Positions 1-8,487 are shown, counted from the stretch's first letter. The stretch: 32,028 nucleotides of DNA from Bradyrhizobium sp. (GCF_030646015.1 NZ_JAUSLT010000159.1:1-32028); one strand, 5' to 3'. Notes: a model not told the origin generated them from the letters alone. Numbers and translations: made by a program.

Positions 1-620
1 GTCATCGACACCAGCGAATAGGCGCCCTCGATCGCGCGCAAGCTCTCGATGAAGCGGTCGATGAAGCGGGCGCGCTTCGACTGCGCCACCAGGTGCAGGA
101 TCACTTCGGTGTCGGTGGTGGATTGCATCATGGCGCCGTTGCGCACCAGCTCGCGGCGCAGGGTCAGCCCGTTGGTGAGGTTGCCGTTGTGGCCGACCGC
201 GAAACCGCCGGCATTGAGCTCGGCGAACAGCGGCTGCACGTTGCGCAGGATGGTGGCGCCGGTCGTGGAGTAGCGCACATGGCCGACGGCGAGGCTGCCG
301 GGGAGGCGCTCGATCACCTCGCGGCGGGAGAAGGTGTCGCCGACCAGGCCGAGCCGTCGCTCCGAGTGAAAGCGGGAGCCGTCGAAGGAGACGATGCCGG
401 CGGCTTCCTGGCCGCGATGCTGCAAGGCGTGCAGCCCGAGCGCGGTGATGGCGGCGGCTTCCGGGTGGCCGAAGATGCCGAACACGCCGCATTCCTCGCG
501 TAGCGTGTCGCCTTCCAGATCGTCCTGCAGCTCGATCGCCGCAGCGTCGAGCTTCTCGATCGCGGTGGGGTTCAGGTCAAGATGGTGGGCGGGATCGGAA
601 GGGTTTTTCATCTCGTCCAT
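1..620 (-). CDS. purF: Amidophosphoribosyltransferase, N-terminal part (cut by window edge)
   Basis: First committed enzyme of de novo purine synthesis: moves the amide nitrogen of glutamine onto PRPP. About 206 codons are visible; the phosphoribosyltransferase domain lies beyond the left edge. The visible part is the class II (Ntn) glutaminase: a propeptide of about 43 residues, then EECGVFGIFGH with the nucleophile Cys44, then LQHRGQEAAG, GHVRYSTTG and the NGNLTN motif. ATG at 620 is used; a second in-frame ATG lies three codons later. The gene starts 23 bp after the cvpA stop, so the two are probably co-transcribed, as in many bacteria. The identification is secure. Propeptide cleavage is inferred from the family. 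Confidence 0.97.
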   Translation of the reverse strand, partial: MDEMKNPSDPAHHLDLNPTAIEKLDAAAIELQDDLEGDTLREECGVFGIFGHPEAAAITALGLHALQHRGQEAAGIVSFDGSRFHSERRLGLVGDTFSRREVIERLPGSLAVGHVRYSTTGATILRNVQPLFAELNAGGFAVGHNGNLTNGLTLRRELVRNGAMMQSTTDTEVILHLVAQSKRARFIDRFIESLRAIEGAYSLVSM

Positions 621-643
621 CGCGCCTCTCTGTTGGCCTGGTA

Positions 644-1270
644 TCAACGCCCGACTTTGTCGATCTGCTTTTTCAAGCCGTCGCGGGCAGCCTTGCTATA
701 GCCGTCGGCCGGGGCCGGCGTCGCCGGCTCCGCGTCAGTCTGCTCATCGTCTGGTTTATTCTTCTTGAATCTCTTCAAGATGGTGTTCTCGGGGTCATCC
801 GGCAAGAGCGACATCAGCCATTGGCCGGTTCCATCCAGCACGGTCCGGGACTTCGCCGCGGTGACCCAGTCCGGCCGCTGCTTGTCCGGAACCAGCCAGA
901 TGAAGAACTGATAGGCGACGACCAGGATCAAAAGCCCCCGCGCCAGCCCGAACAGGAATCCGAGGGTGCGATCCAGCGCCCCGATCCGGGAATCCAGGAT
1001 CATGTCGGAGATTCGTACCGTGACGATGGAAACGACGATCAGGGTGCCGACGAACACGCCGGCGACCACGACGACCTGGGCGATGGTCTCGTTCTGGATA
1101 TAGGTTTTCGCGGTCGGCAGCAGCTTGCCGAATGCATAGAGCGTGACCAGCGCCGCGGCGCCCCATGCCGCGATCGAGAGAATCTCCCGCATGAAACCGC
1201 GCACCAGCGCGAGCAGGCCGGAGATCAGCATCACCGCGAGCAGGATGAGATCGAGTATCGTTATCGGCAT
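644..1270 (-). CDS. cvpA: CvpA family inner-membrane protein
   Basis: Protein of 208 residues with a CvpA-type N-terminal membrane region: hydrophobic segments at roughly residues 5-28, 32-52, 65-88 and 105-128, with the family-like stretch ALVRGFMREIL between the first two. The cytoplasmic tail is hydrophilic, rich in Lys, Asp and Pro. CvpA was first named for colicin V production and is linked to envelope stress tolerance and purF expression in enterobacteria; its biochemical role is not settled. Directly upstream of purF and 158 bp downstream of radA on the same strand, a conserved arrangement. Start ATG at 1270. Family call is firm, function is not. Confidence 0.92.
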   Translation of the reverse strand: MPITILDLILLAVMLISGLLALVRGFMREILSIAAWGAAALVTLYAFGKLLPTAKTYIQNETIAQVVVVAGVFVGTLIVVSIVTVRISDMILDSRIGALDRTLGFLFGLARGLLILVVAYQFFIWLVPDKQRPDWVTAAKSRTVLDGTGQWLMSLLPDDPENTILKRFKKNKPDDEQTDAEPATPAPADGYSKAARDGLKKQIDKVGR

Positions 1271-1428
1271 CGGCTGGTCAGGTCCGCTCGTAAGTCAAAA
1301 CTGCGAATCGGCAACGTCGGTGCCACCCTAAGTGACGGTCATACCGGGCGCCCCGCAAGGCCGGAAATCGCTATTCCCACCCCGTGCGCGGGTTGTATAG
1401 CGGCGGGGGCAGGTGACGTCACGCCCGA

Positions 1429-2904
1429 CTAGCCCTCCTGACGCCGGAATCTCGCCGGTGTGGCATTTTTCTCCACTGCCGTACTCTCCCGGCCCTCACG
1501 ATTTCGTTCCTGATTGCTTCTGGGCGTGCCGCGGGCGGCGATATCCGCCACCAGGCTGGTCAATCCGCCGACGGTATTGAGCACCAGCCCGGCATCGCCG
1601 CCGACGTCGCCGCGCGCCGATTCGGGCAGCACGGCCCGGCCGAACCCGAGTTTGGCGGCCTCCTTGAGCCGGGCCGAGGTCTGCGCCACCGGCCGCACCG
1701 CGCCCGACAGCGAAACCTCGCCGAAATAGACCGCATCGGTCGGCAGCGGCGCATTGACCAGCGACGACACCAGAGCGGCGGCGGCGGCGAGGTCCGCGGC
1801 CGGCTCCTGGATCCGCAATCCCCCCGCGACATTCAGATAGACGTCGTAGCCGGACAGTTTTACCCCGCAATGGGCCTCCAGCACCGCCAGCACCATCGAC
1901 AGCCGGCTCGGATCCCAGCCCACCACGGCCCGCCGCGGCGTGCCCAGCGTGGTCGGCGCCACCAGCGCCTGCAATTCCACCAGCACCGGACGGGTGCCTT
2001 CGATTCCCGCAAATACCGCCGTGCCCGGACTGCCCAGATCGCGCTCGGACAGGAACAGCTCGGACGGATTGGAGACCTCGCGCAGGCCGAGGCCGGTCAT
2101 CTCGAACACGCCGATCTCGTCGGTCGGCCCGAACCGGTTCTTCGCCGCGCGAAGAATCCGGAATTGCTGCGAGCCTTCGCCCTCGAACGACAGCACCGCG
2201 TCAACCATGTGCTCGACCACGCGGGGGCCGGCGATCTGGCCGTCCTTTGTGACGTGGCCGACCAGGATGATGGTGGCGCCGGATTTCTTGGCGAACCTTA
2301 TCAGCGCCTGCGCCGAGGCGCGCACCTGGGTCACCGTGCCCGGCGCGGATTCCACGGTGTCGGTCCACATGGTCTGGATCGAATCGATCACGATCAGCCG
2401 CGGCACCGTGCCCTCGGACAGCGTGGAGACGATATCCTCGACCGAGGTTTCCGCGGCCAGCTGCACCGGCGCATCGGCCAGGCCCAGCCGCTCGGCGCGC
2501 AACCGCACCTGCGCCACCGCTTCTTCGCCCGAAATGTAGACTACCCGATGGCCGGCCCGCGCCATCAGGGACGTCGCCTGCGTCAGCAGCGTCGATTTGC
2601 CGATACCGGGATCGCCGCCGACCAGCAGCACCGAGCCGCGCACAAAACCGCCGCCGGTGACCCGGTCGAGTTCGCCCATCCCGGAAGACAGGCGAGGGGC
2701 CTCTTGGCTCTTGCCGGTGATGGTTTCCAGCTGGAACAGCCGGCCCCGGCGTTTCGAGCGGATCGAAACCGGCATCGAGGTGGCCCCGGTGGTATCCTCC
2801 TCCGCCAGCGTGTTCCACTCGCCGCAGGACTCGCACTTGCCCTGCCAGCGATTGAACGCCGCGCCGCAGTTCTGGCAGACGAAGGAAAGGGTGTTCTTGG
2901 CCAT
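1429..2904 (-). CDS. radA: DNA repair protein RadA (Sms)
   Basis: RecA-like ATPase that helps extend and resolve recombination intermediates during double-strand break repair. The 491-residue protein shows the full architecture: N-terminal zinc finger C10-x2-C13-x10-C24-x2-C27, Walker A GDPGIGKST at 97-105, Walker B LIVIDS near 170-175, the RadA-specific KNRFG motif at 255-259, and a Lon-protease-like C-terminal domain from about 280 to 450. A polar, Arg/Glu-rich tail of some 30 residues follows and looks dispensable. ATG at 2904 gives the canonical MAKNTLSFVCQNCG start. Its upstream flank is the lower-GC tcm/tcmP island, so its promoter lies at or near the island boundary (about 2905-3000). 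Confidence 0.97.
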   Translation of the reverse strand: MAKNTLSFVCQNCGAAFNRWQGKCESCGEWNTLAEEDTTGATSMPVSIRSKRRGRLFQLETITGKSQEAPRLSSGMGELDRVTGGGFVRGSVLLVGGDPGIGKSTLLTQATSLMARAGHRVVYISGEEAVAQVRLRAERLGLADAPVQLAAETSVEDIVSTLSEGTVPRLIVIDSIQTMWTDTVESAPGTVTQVRASAQALIRFAKKSGATIILVGHVTKDGQIAGPRVVEHMVDAVLSFEGEGSQQFRILRAAKNRFGPTDEIGVFEMTGLGLREVSNPSELFLSERDLGSPGTAVFAGIEGTRPVLVELQALVAPTTLGTPRRAVVGWDPSRLSMVLAVLEAHCGVKLSGYDVYLNVAGGLRIQEPAADLAAAAALVSSLVNAPLPTDAVYFGEVSLSGAVRPVAQTSARLKEAAKLGFGRAVLPESARGDVGGDAGLVLNTVGGLTSLVADIAARGTPRSNQERNREGRESTAVEKNATPARFRRQEG

Positions 2905-3077
2905 GGGGTGAGGTGCGCCGGATTCGGGTGTTCTTATTTTGTTCTATAACCTATTAAGAATTGGTTCGCGACAGAAAACTCGCTTGTCGCTGTTGATGAA
3001 GGCACCTTCCGGGAGGAAAGGCGCGTAACCAAATCTAACCACTTTCCTGAGATTTTATCGGCACTTGAGGGAATTCC

Positions 3078-3830
3078 ATGGCCGAAACATCGATTGAATG
3101 GACTGACGCAACTTGGAATCCAGTGGCCGGCTGCACCGTGCTCACCGCAGGCTGCACAAATTGCTATGCCATGCGGATGGCGGCTCGGCTTGAGGCAATG
3201 GGCACCGAAAAGTACCGCGGCCTCACCCGCAAAAGCGGTGGGCGGGCTGTCTGGACGGGCAAAATTCGAGTGGACGAGAAATCGCTCGATGTCCCGCGCG
3301 CTTGGTCCAAGCCACGCAAGGTTTTCGTCAACTCGATGTCCGACCTTTTTCATGATGATGTACCGATTGAATTCATCGCTCGGGTTTGGGACGTGATGAA
3401 GGACACGCCTCGGCATACCTATCAAATCCTCACGAAGCGCCCTGAGCGCATGGCCGAGGTTCTCGCCAAGCCTCCATTCAAAATTCTGTCGAACGTCTGG
3501 CTTGGCGCCAGCGTTGAAGACGATCGCGTTCTGTATCGGTTGAATGCAATTCGGCGGGTGCCGGCTGCGATCAGGTTCGTTTCGCTGGAGCCGCTGATCG
3601 GATCGGTGGCTCAGGGCGATCTGACCAGCATCGATTGGGCGATTGTCGGCGGTGAGAGCGGCCCGCGTGCCCGCGAGATGAAGCCAGAGTGGGTCGACGA
3701 GATTGAGGCGATGTGTCGCCGATCAGGGACGGCATTCTTCTTCAAGCAGTGGGGCGGCAAGAACAAGAAGGCGGCTGGTCGCCTGCTGCGCGGTCGCACC
3801 TATGATGAACTCCCTGCCTTGAGTATGTGA
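3078..3830 (+). CDS. Three-Cys-motif protein, phage Gp37/Gp68 family (DUF5131)
   Basis: A 250-residue protein recognisable as DUF5131 (phage Gp37/Gp68) by its conserved blocks: IEWTDATWNPVAGC at the N-terminus, the triple cysteine motif C19-x6-C26-x2-C29 followed by YA, ILTKRPERM, WLGASVEDD, FVSLEPLIG, the block WAIVGGESGPRAR, and FFFKQWGGK near the end. All three cysteines are present, so the gene looks intact. The cysteine spacing suggests a metal or Fe-S site resembling radical-SAM enzymes (CX3CX2C), but the spacing differs and this is inference. ATG at 3078 follows a GAGG ribosome-binding site. Biochemical function of the family is unknown to me. Its 3' end overlaps the convergent tcmP gene by 31 nt. 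Confidence 0.85.
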   Translation: MAETSIEWTDATWNPVAGCTVLTAGCTNCYAMRMAARLEAMGTEKYRGLTRKSGGRAVWTGKIRVDEKSLDVPRAWSKPRKVFVNSMSDLFHDDVPIEFIARVWDVMKDTPRHTYQILTKRPERMAEVLAKPPFKILSNVWLGASVEDDRVLYRLNAIRRVPAAIRFVSLEPLIGSVAQGDLTSIDWAIVGGESGPRAREMKPEWVDEIEAMCRRSGTAFFFKQWGGKNKKAAGRLLRGRTYDELPALSM

Positions 3831-4687
3831 TTGCCGATCTTCGTCGCCAAGCCTATCGCCTTCGGATCATCGTTCGATATGCACAGAAATAGTGAGAATC
3901 GTTGTGGTTTCTTATGCAAAGGCAGAGGTAACGGCTTAAGCACCGTAGCGAAAATTGTCTCCAGTCGAGACCGTGCATAGGCTTCCAGGCCGGCTACGTC
4001 TGCCGAACGGCGTCGCGGCTCTTCGGAGATTCCGTCAAACAAGTCCTCTCGCATTGTCTTAGGATAGAGCTCTTGCTCCCAAGCATCGGATCCAAACATT
4101 CGGGTAAGGGCGGCGCGCTTGTGCTCGTCGATGTTAGATAGTTCCCGCGTGGCCTGTCGATAAAGGCCTGCCAAAGAAAACAGAAACCAAACGTCAATTG
4201 CCTTGGTCGCGGCAACCTTCTCTAACGTGGACCATTCCAGTTGCATCCCGTAGGGATCAAGAAAGAGGACGGCTCTGGTAGATCGCCAACTATTGGCGGC
4301 GATGAGCGATTTCAGGGCATCGTTGGCGTCGTTCTTGATCACCACAATTCTTCGATTGAGATGGTTCGCAGCCAATTCCTGAAGCGCTTCAACGTATGAA
4401 GGCTTGCTCTCGATGAAAACAATAAAATCAAAGGGAGGCTTTACATCGACTGCGATTCTCGCTGACCCGCGTCGTTGTTCGATTCTTTCCGGCTCACCTG
4501 CGTCCAGGAGACCGGCCGCTCGTTCTTCATGGCGCACGGTGCGAGAACCAGTCCCGGCGAAGGCGTCTATGTACCAAAGTTCGTCGAATTTACCCCTAAG
4601 CGCGGTGGTGAAGAATTTTAGGTATTTTTCGACGATCGATAGCTTGAGCTCGGTGTGCTGGTCGCCGAACTCATGATCGATTGGCAT
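3800..4687 (-). CDS. tcmP: Three-Cys-motif partner protein TcmP
   Basis: Protein of 295 residues assigned to the TcmP family, named because its members regularly sit beside DUF5131 three-Cys proteins, as here. Visible motifs suggest a Rossmann-type methyltransferase fold: YIDAFAGTGS at 39-48 resembles SAM-binding motif I, FIES at 91-94 the acidic end of motif II, and FLDPYG at 142-147 the DPPY-like motif IV of amino-methyltransferases. Activity is not shown. ATG at 4687 is chosen over TTG at 4690 because AAAGG lies 7 nt before it. It is convergent with the three-Cys gene and overlaps its last 31 nt. Base composition is lower in GC than its neighbours, consistent with transfer. Confidence 0.82.
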   Translation of the reverse strand: MPIDHEFGDQHTELKLSIVEKYLKFFTTALRGKFDELWYIDAFAGTGSRTVRHEERAAGLLDAGEPERIEQRRGSARIAVDVKPPFDFIVFIESKPSYVEALQELAANHLNRRIVVIKNDANDALKSLIAANSWRSTRAVLFLDPYGMQLEWSTLEKVAATKAIDVWFLFSLAGLYRQATRELSNIDEHKRAALTRMFGSDAWEQELYPKTMREDLFDGISEEPRRRSADVAGLEAYARSRLETIFATVLKPLPLPLHKKPQRFSLFLCISNDDPKAIGLATKIGNHILKAGSSS

Positions 4688-4852
4688 CAACGCGCCTTTG
4701 CAATCTCAGAACAGGACGGTTCCGATGGTCCGCCAGACATTCCTGCGGTGGAGTTGTCAGGACGTGCTTCTGCAACTTCTTAGCTTCCACAGATCGCGCT
4801 GACAAGATGCAGCCCTCGGCCTACGGCGGCGCGATCATAGCCCGGCTGCCGT

Positions 4853-6142
4853 TTAGGCGGCATCCAACCGGGTCGCGAGCACCTTGTCGATACGCCTGCC
4901 GTCGAGATCGACAATCTCGAACCGCCAGCCGCCGGCCTCGATCTTGTCGCCGACGCCGGGAATGGTGCCGAACGCCTGCAGCAGGAAGCCGGCGGAGGTC
5001 TGATAGGGCCGCGAAGCCGGCAGCGCGATGCCGAGCAGATCGGCAAACCAGAGCGCCGGCATCCAGCCCGAGATCAGATAGGAGCCGTCGTCGCGTTTCA
5101 CGAAGGCGGACTCCGGCGCGCCTTCTTCAGTGTGGAACGAGCCGACGATCGCCTCCAGAATATCCGCGCGGGTCACGACGCCCTGGAAGGTGCCGTATTC
5201 GTCGTGAATGAGACCCATGTGGACCGGCGAGTCACGCAGGATCGCGACGACATCCCGCGCATCGACGGTTTCGGGAATGATGGGTGCCTGGCGGATCAAC
5301 CGGCTGATGTCCGGGGTCTGTCCCGACAGACAGGCGTCGAGCATATCCTTGGCGTTGACGATCCCGAGCACGTGGTCGCGGTCGCCGTCGAATACCGGGA
5401 AGTGGGAATGCGTGCTGCCTGCGATGGTCGTCGCCACCCCGGCCATCGGATCGCTGACGTCGATCATGCTGACTTCATGCCGCGGCGTCATCACCGCGCC
5501 GACCGGCAGGTCGCCGAGCCGCATCACGCCCGCGATCATTTCCTTTTCGCCGGGCTCCAGCACGCCGGCATTCTCGGCCTCAACGACGAGAGTTCGAATT
5601 TCCTCCTCGCTGACCCTCTCTTCCGCTTCGCCCCGCTGACCGAGCAGCCAAAGCAGCGCCTTGCCCGAGCGATCGAGCAACCACACCAGCGGCAGCGAAA
5701 CCGTTGCCAGCAGCGTCATCGCCGGCGCTACCCTGACGGCCACCGCCTCGGGATCGCGCAGCGCGATCTGCTTCGGCACCAGTTCGCCGACGATCAGCGA
5801 AAAATAGGTGATCGCGCTGACGACGACACCGACGCCGATCGCATCCGCGAGTCCCTTCGACAGCCCGACTTCTGTCAGCCACGTGGCGAGACGCAACCCC
5901 AGCGTCGCGCCGGACAGGGCGCCCGAGAGCACGCCGATCAGGGTGATGCCGATCTGCACGGTGGAGAGAAACTTGCCGGGATCGGAGGCCAGCGCGAGCG
6001 CGCGGCGAGAACCGGGAACGCCCTTGGCGACTAGTCCGGCCAGCCGCGCCGGCCGCGAGGAAACGATGGCCAGCTCCGACATCGAGAGCAGGCCATTGAC
6101 GACGATCAGGACCGCAACGATCCCGAGTTCCAGGTAGAGCAC
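4853..6142 (-). CDS. CNNM/CorC (HlyC/CorC) family membrane protein with CBS pair
   Basis: A 429-residue protein with three parts: an N-terminal DUF21/CNNM membrane domain (about residues 1-190, hydrophobic segments near 3-25, 60-82, 95-120 and 140-165), a CBS-domain pair (about 205-330, beginning VMTPRHEVSMIDV), and a C-terminal CorC_HlyC domain (about 345-425). Family members are implicated in magnesium and cobalt efflux or ion sensing; many are annotated hemolysin-like, a historical label. GTG at 6142 is preferred: AAGAAGG sits about 7 nt upstream and the protein then begins directly at the membrane domain. An upstream in-frame ATG at 6220 would add 26 residues with no hydrophobic character. 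Substrate is not predictable here. Confidence 0.92.
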   Translation of the reverse strand: MLYLELGIVAVLIVVNGLLSMSELAIVSSRPARLAGLVAKGVPGSRRALALASDPGKFLSTVQIGITLIGVLSGALSGATLGLRLATWLTEVGLSKGLADAIGVGVVVSAITYFSLIVGELVPKQIALRDPEAVAVRVAPAMTLLATVSLPLVWLLDRSGKALLWLLGQRGEAEERVSEEEIRTLVVEAENAGVLEPGEKEMIAGVMRLGDLPVGAVMTPRHEVSMIDVSDPMAGVATTIAGSTHSHFPVFDGDRDHVLGIVNAKDMLDACLSGQTPDISRLIRQAPIIPETVDARDVVAILRDSPVHMGLIHDEYGTFQGVVTRADILEAIVGSFHTEEGAPESAFVKRDDGSYLISGWMPALWFADLLGIALPASRPYQTSAGFLLQAFGTIPGVGDKIEAGGWRFEIVDLDGRRIDKVLATRLDAA

Positions 6143-6270
6143 GCTTGCGCCTTCTTGAACGGGATCGCTGTAAACCGCTTGATCCCACAGGTTCCGCCCC
6201 GCCCCGCGGCTCGGCAGCAAGCCCGATATGGGGATTGCCAGCCGAACTTGCCAGAACCTGCGTGTCAGGC

Positions 6271-7671
6271 CTATGCGTTATTTGCGCGCGTCCAGATCGC
6301 GACGGGCTGCTCGATGCCGCGGACGGCGCAGGCCGGCTTCTCGACGAGGTGCATGAAATCGGTGTTCGCGCATTTGCCCTCCACGCGCGCCCGCTGCACC
6401 AGATCGTGGCTGGCCACCATCGCGCAGCCGAATTCGCGGGTGAGCGATTCCAGCCGGCTCGCCGCGTTGACCGTGGTGCCGATCACGGCGAATTCGAGCC
6501 GGTTCAATCCGATGTCGCCCAGCACGACCGGGCCGTAATGCAGGCCGAGGCTGAGCTGGATCGGCGGCTCGCCACGATGCTTTCGTTCGAGATTCAATTC
6601 GTCCATCGAGCCGATCATGGCCTGCGCGCAACGCAGCGCGTTGCCGGCGTCGCACTCCCCGGTGAAGGGCGTGCCGAATGTCGCCATCAGTCTGTCGCCG
6701 AGGTATTTGTCCAGCGTGCCGTCATGGCGGAAAACCTCGCGCTCCATCCGCTCGTGGAAGCGCCGCAGCGTGCCGATCACCTCGGTCGGGCTGCGGCCGT
6801 CGGAATAGGCGGTAAAGCCGACGATATCGGCGAACAGCACCGCGACATCCTGGGTTCGAACCTGTTTCAGCGGATCGTCGTTCTTCGAAAGCTCGGCGAC
6901 GACGTTAGGCGAAAAGTAGCGCGCGAGGTTGGTGCGTTCGCGTTCGATCCCGGCATGGCTGACCAGCAGCGCATTGGAACGGCGCGCCGCCAATGCCAGG
7001 ATCATGGCGACGAGCAGGAAAACGACGATTTGCTGAAACCGCCCGCCGAATCCGATCGCCGAGGGGTCGATGATCTCGAACAGCCTGATATCGGCGCCCG
7101 TGGCGGCGCGCACGCGCTCGGACAGCGCGGCATGGGTTTCGGGCTGCAGGTAAACCCAGGTGACGGCAGCCACCCACAGCGCCGATGTCCAGAAGCCCAT
7201 CGCCACCACGGTGCGCCACGAATAGGCCATCGTCGCGGTGGCCAGGAAAATGAAGAAGTAGATGAAGCTGTCGAACCGGAACTGCATGGCCAGCGGCCAA
7301 TCGACCGCGCTCCAGGGATTGGGCACGACGCTGAGGAAGGTCAGCAGCGCCAGATCGCAAAATATCAGAAACAGCTCCGCGCCCGACCGGCCGGCGGTCT
7401 TGCCGACCTTGAGCTGGGCCCAGCCGTTCAACGCGAACAAGCCGAGCATCACGACGTAGTAGGTCACTTCCCAGTTCGGATTGATGATCGGCAGGGTGAC
7501 GGCGGTCACCGCCAGCGCCACCCAGCGCGCGCGGACCGCCAGCAGCAGGCCCTCACGCTTGCTGTCGGCAAGGGCCGCCTCCGCGAATCTCAGCGTGGCC
7601 TGAGCCTCGGTTCGTTCAACCGGCGCGCCGCGGGAATCGGGAATGTCGCTGGTATCCGCCAATACGCTCAA
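6271..7671 (-). CDS. Membrane-anchored class III adenylate/guanylate cyclase
   Basis: Predicted nucleotide cyclase of 466 residues: N-terminal region with about six hydrophobic segments (roughly residues 40-230), then a cytosolic class III catalytic domain. Metal-binding aspartates are in VLFADIVGF (Asp282) and KYLGDRL (Asp326), Lys322 occupies the purine-specifying position, and NAASR supplies the transition-state Asn402 and Arg406. The second purine-specifying position is Thr399 (VIGTTVN) where many adenylate cyclases have Asp. The product is therefore probably cAMP but not certain. TTG at 7671 is chosen because AGGAG lies 8 nt upstream; the longer in-frame ATG at 7758 would overlap the TauE gene by 59 bp. 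The gap to the TauE stop is 28 bp, so the two are likely co-transcribed. Confidence 0.9.
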   Translation of the reverse strand: MSVLADTSDIPDSRGAPVERTEAQATLRFAEAALADSKREGLLLAVRARWVALAVTAVTLPIINPNWEVTYYVVMLGLFALNGWAQLKVGKTAGRSGAELFLIFCDLALLTFLSVVPNPWSAVDWPLAMQFRFDSFIYFFIFLATATMAYSWRTVVAMGFWTSALWVAAVTWVYLQPETHAALSERVRAATGADIRLFEIIDPSAIGFGGRFQQIVVFLLVAMILALAARRSNALLVSHAGIERERTNLARYFSPNVVAELSKNDDPLKQVRTQDVAVLFADIVGFTAYSDGRSPTEVIGTLRRFHERMEREVFRHDGTLDKYLGDRLMATFGTPFTGECDAGNALRCAQAMIGSMDELNLERKHRGEPPIQLSLGLHYGPVVLGDIGLNRLEFAVIGTTVNAASRLESLTREFGCAMVASHDLVQRARVEGKCANTDFMHLVEKPACAVRGIEQPVAIWTRANNA

Positions 7672-7699
7672 ACCACTCACTCCTGATTTCGCATCGGGA

Positions 7700-8428
7700 T
7701 CATGCCTCGATGAACGCGTTGAACAACATCGCACCCCCGGCCACCAGCATGATACCATCCATCACCAGCCGAAACACGTCCGGCTCGAGCCGCAATACAA
7801 AGCGCCTGGCGATGAAGGCGCCCGCCATCAGCGACGAACCGGCGATCAGGCCCTTCAGCGCGACATCGCCGGTCAGCGCGCCGAACTGCTGGAAGGTGAG
7901 GGATTTGCTGACATACAATCCGAGCGAACTTGCGGCTTCGGTGGCGAGGAACGCGCCTTTTGTCAGCCCATGGAACAGAAACAGCGGCACGCTCAGCGGC
8001 CCGGTCGACACCACGATGCCGGTGATGTAGCCGATCACGGCGCCGCCGATGGCGAGGTGCCAGAGCGACACTTTCAGCTGGTAGCGGGCGAGCCAGTGCC
8101 GCACCGGCACCATCGCGATCAGGAACAGCCCGATCGAAATATCAACCGCGTGCGGCGGCAGCACCAGCAGCGTGCGCGCGCCGAGTGCTGCGGCCGGTAT
8201 GCCGGTCACGGAGTAGGCGGCGCAGGCGCGCCAGTCGACCTCGCGCCACCAGGCCATGATGCGGGAAAAATTGGCCATCACGGCGGCGACCGCCATGATC
8301 GGCACCGCTTGCTGCGGGCCGTATTGATAGGCCAGCACCGGCATCAGCATGATCGACGACCCCGTGCCGACGATGCCGGAGATGGTGCCGGCGGCGAGCC
8401 CGACCACGAGGACGAAGAGGAAAGTCAA
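7700..8428 (-). CDS. Sulfite exporter TauE/SafE family permease
   Basis: Integral membrane protein of 242 residues with seven or eight hydrophobic helices and the family's repeated Gly-rich openings, here GLAAGTISGIVGTGSS near the N-terminus and IGYITGIVVSTGPLSVP in the second half. TauE/SafE proteins export or import small anions such as sulfite, sulfoacetate or other organosulfur compounds; substrate cannot be read from sequence. TTG at 8428 has CGGAG 7 nt upstream; the in-frame ATG at 8467 would add a run of Arg/Ser residues and is less likely. It is upstream of and probably co-transcribed with the cyclase. A REP-like inverted repeat lies just upstream. Confidence 0.87.
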   Translation of the reverse strand: MTFLFVLVVGLAAGTISGIVGTGSSIMLMPVLAYQYGPQQAVPIMAVAAVMANFSRIMAWWREVDWRACAAYSVTGIPAAALGARTLLVLPPHAVDISIGLFLIAMVPVRHWLARYQLKVSLWHLAIGGAVIGYITGIVVSTGPLSVPLFLFHGLTKGAFLATEAASSLGLYVSKSLTFQQFGALTGDVALKGLIAGSSLMAGAFIARRFVLRLEPDVFRLVMDGIMLVAGGAMLFNAFIEA

Positions 8429-8487
8429 GGGGTGGCTCCGCGACGAGGAGCGGCGTCTTCGCCGCATATCGAACCATGCGGCCCAAG

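Larger units (their letters stand above)
2935..4700. other. Two-gene accessory island (tcm/tcmP) of lower GC
   Basis: This stretch separates radA from the CNNM/CorC gene. Its base composition is clearly below the surroundings: the bases 4381-4440 contain 26 G/C of 60, whereas neighbouring core genes run near two thirds. It holds only a three-Cys-motif gene on the plus strand and its partner TcmP on the minus strand. No integrase, transposase, tRNA or flanking direct repeats were found, so the mode of arrival is unknown. Boundaries are approximate. That it was acquired horizontally is an inference from composition and from the patchy, phage-associated family membership. Confidence 0.6.

Noticed and set aside
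1413..1422. Perfect palindrome GTGACGTCAC between radA and cvpA
   Set aside because: Ten bases of symmetry in GC-rich DNA are not enough alone; no second copy or partner element was seen.
2934..3425. 163-codon minus-strand frame over the three-Cys gene
   Set aside because: Opposite strand of a clear DUF5131 gene; no recognisable protein content.
6145..7686. 513-codon plus-strand frame opposite the cyclase
   Set aside because: Antisense to a well-supported class III cyclase; composition is that of a reverse frame.
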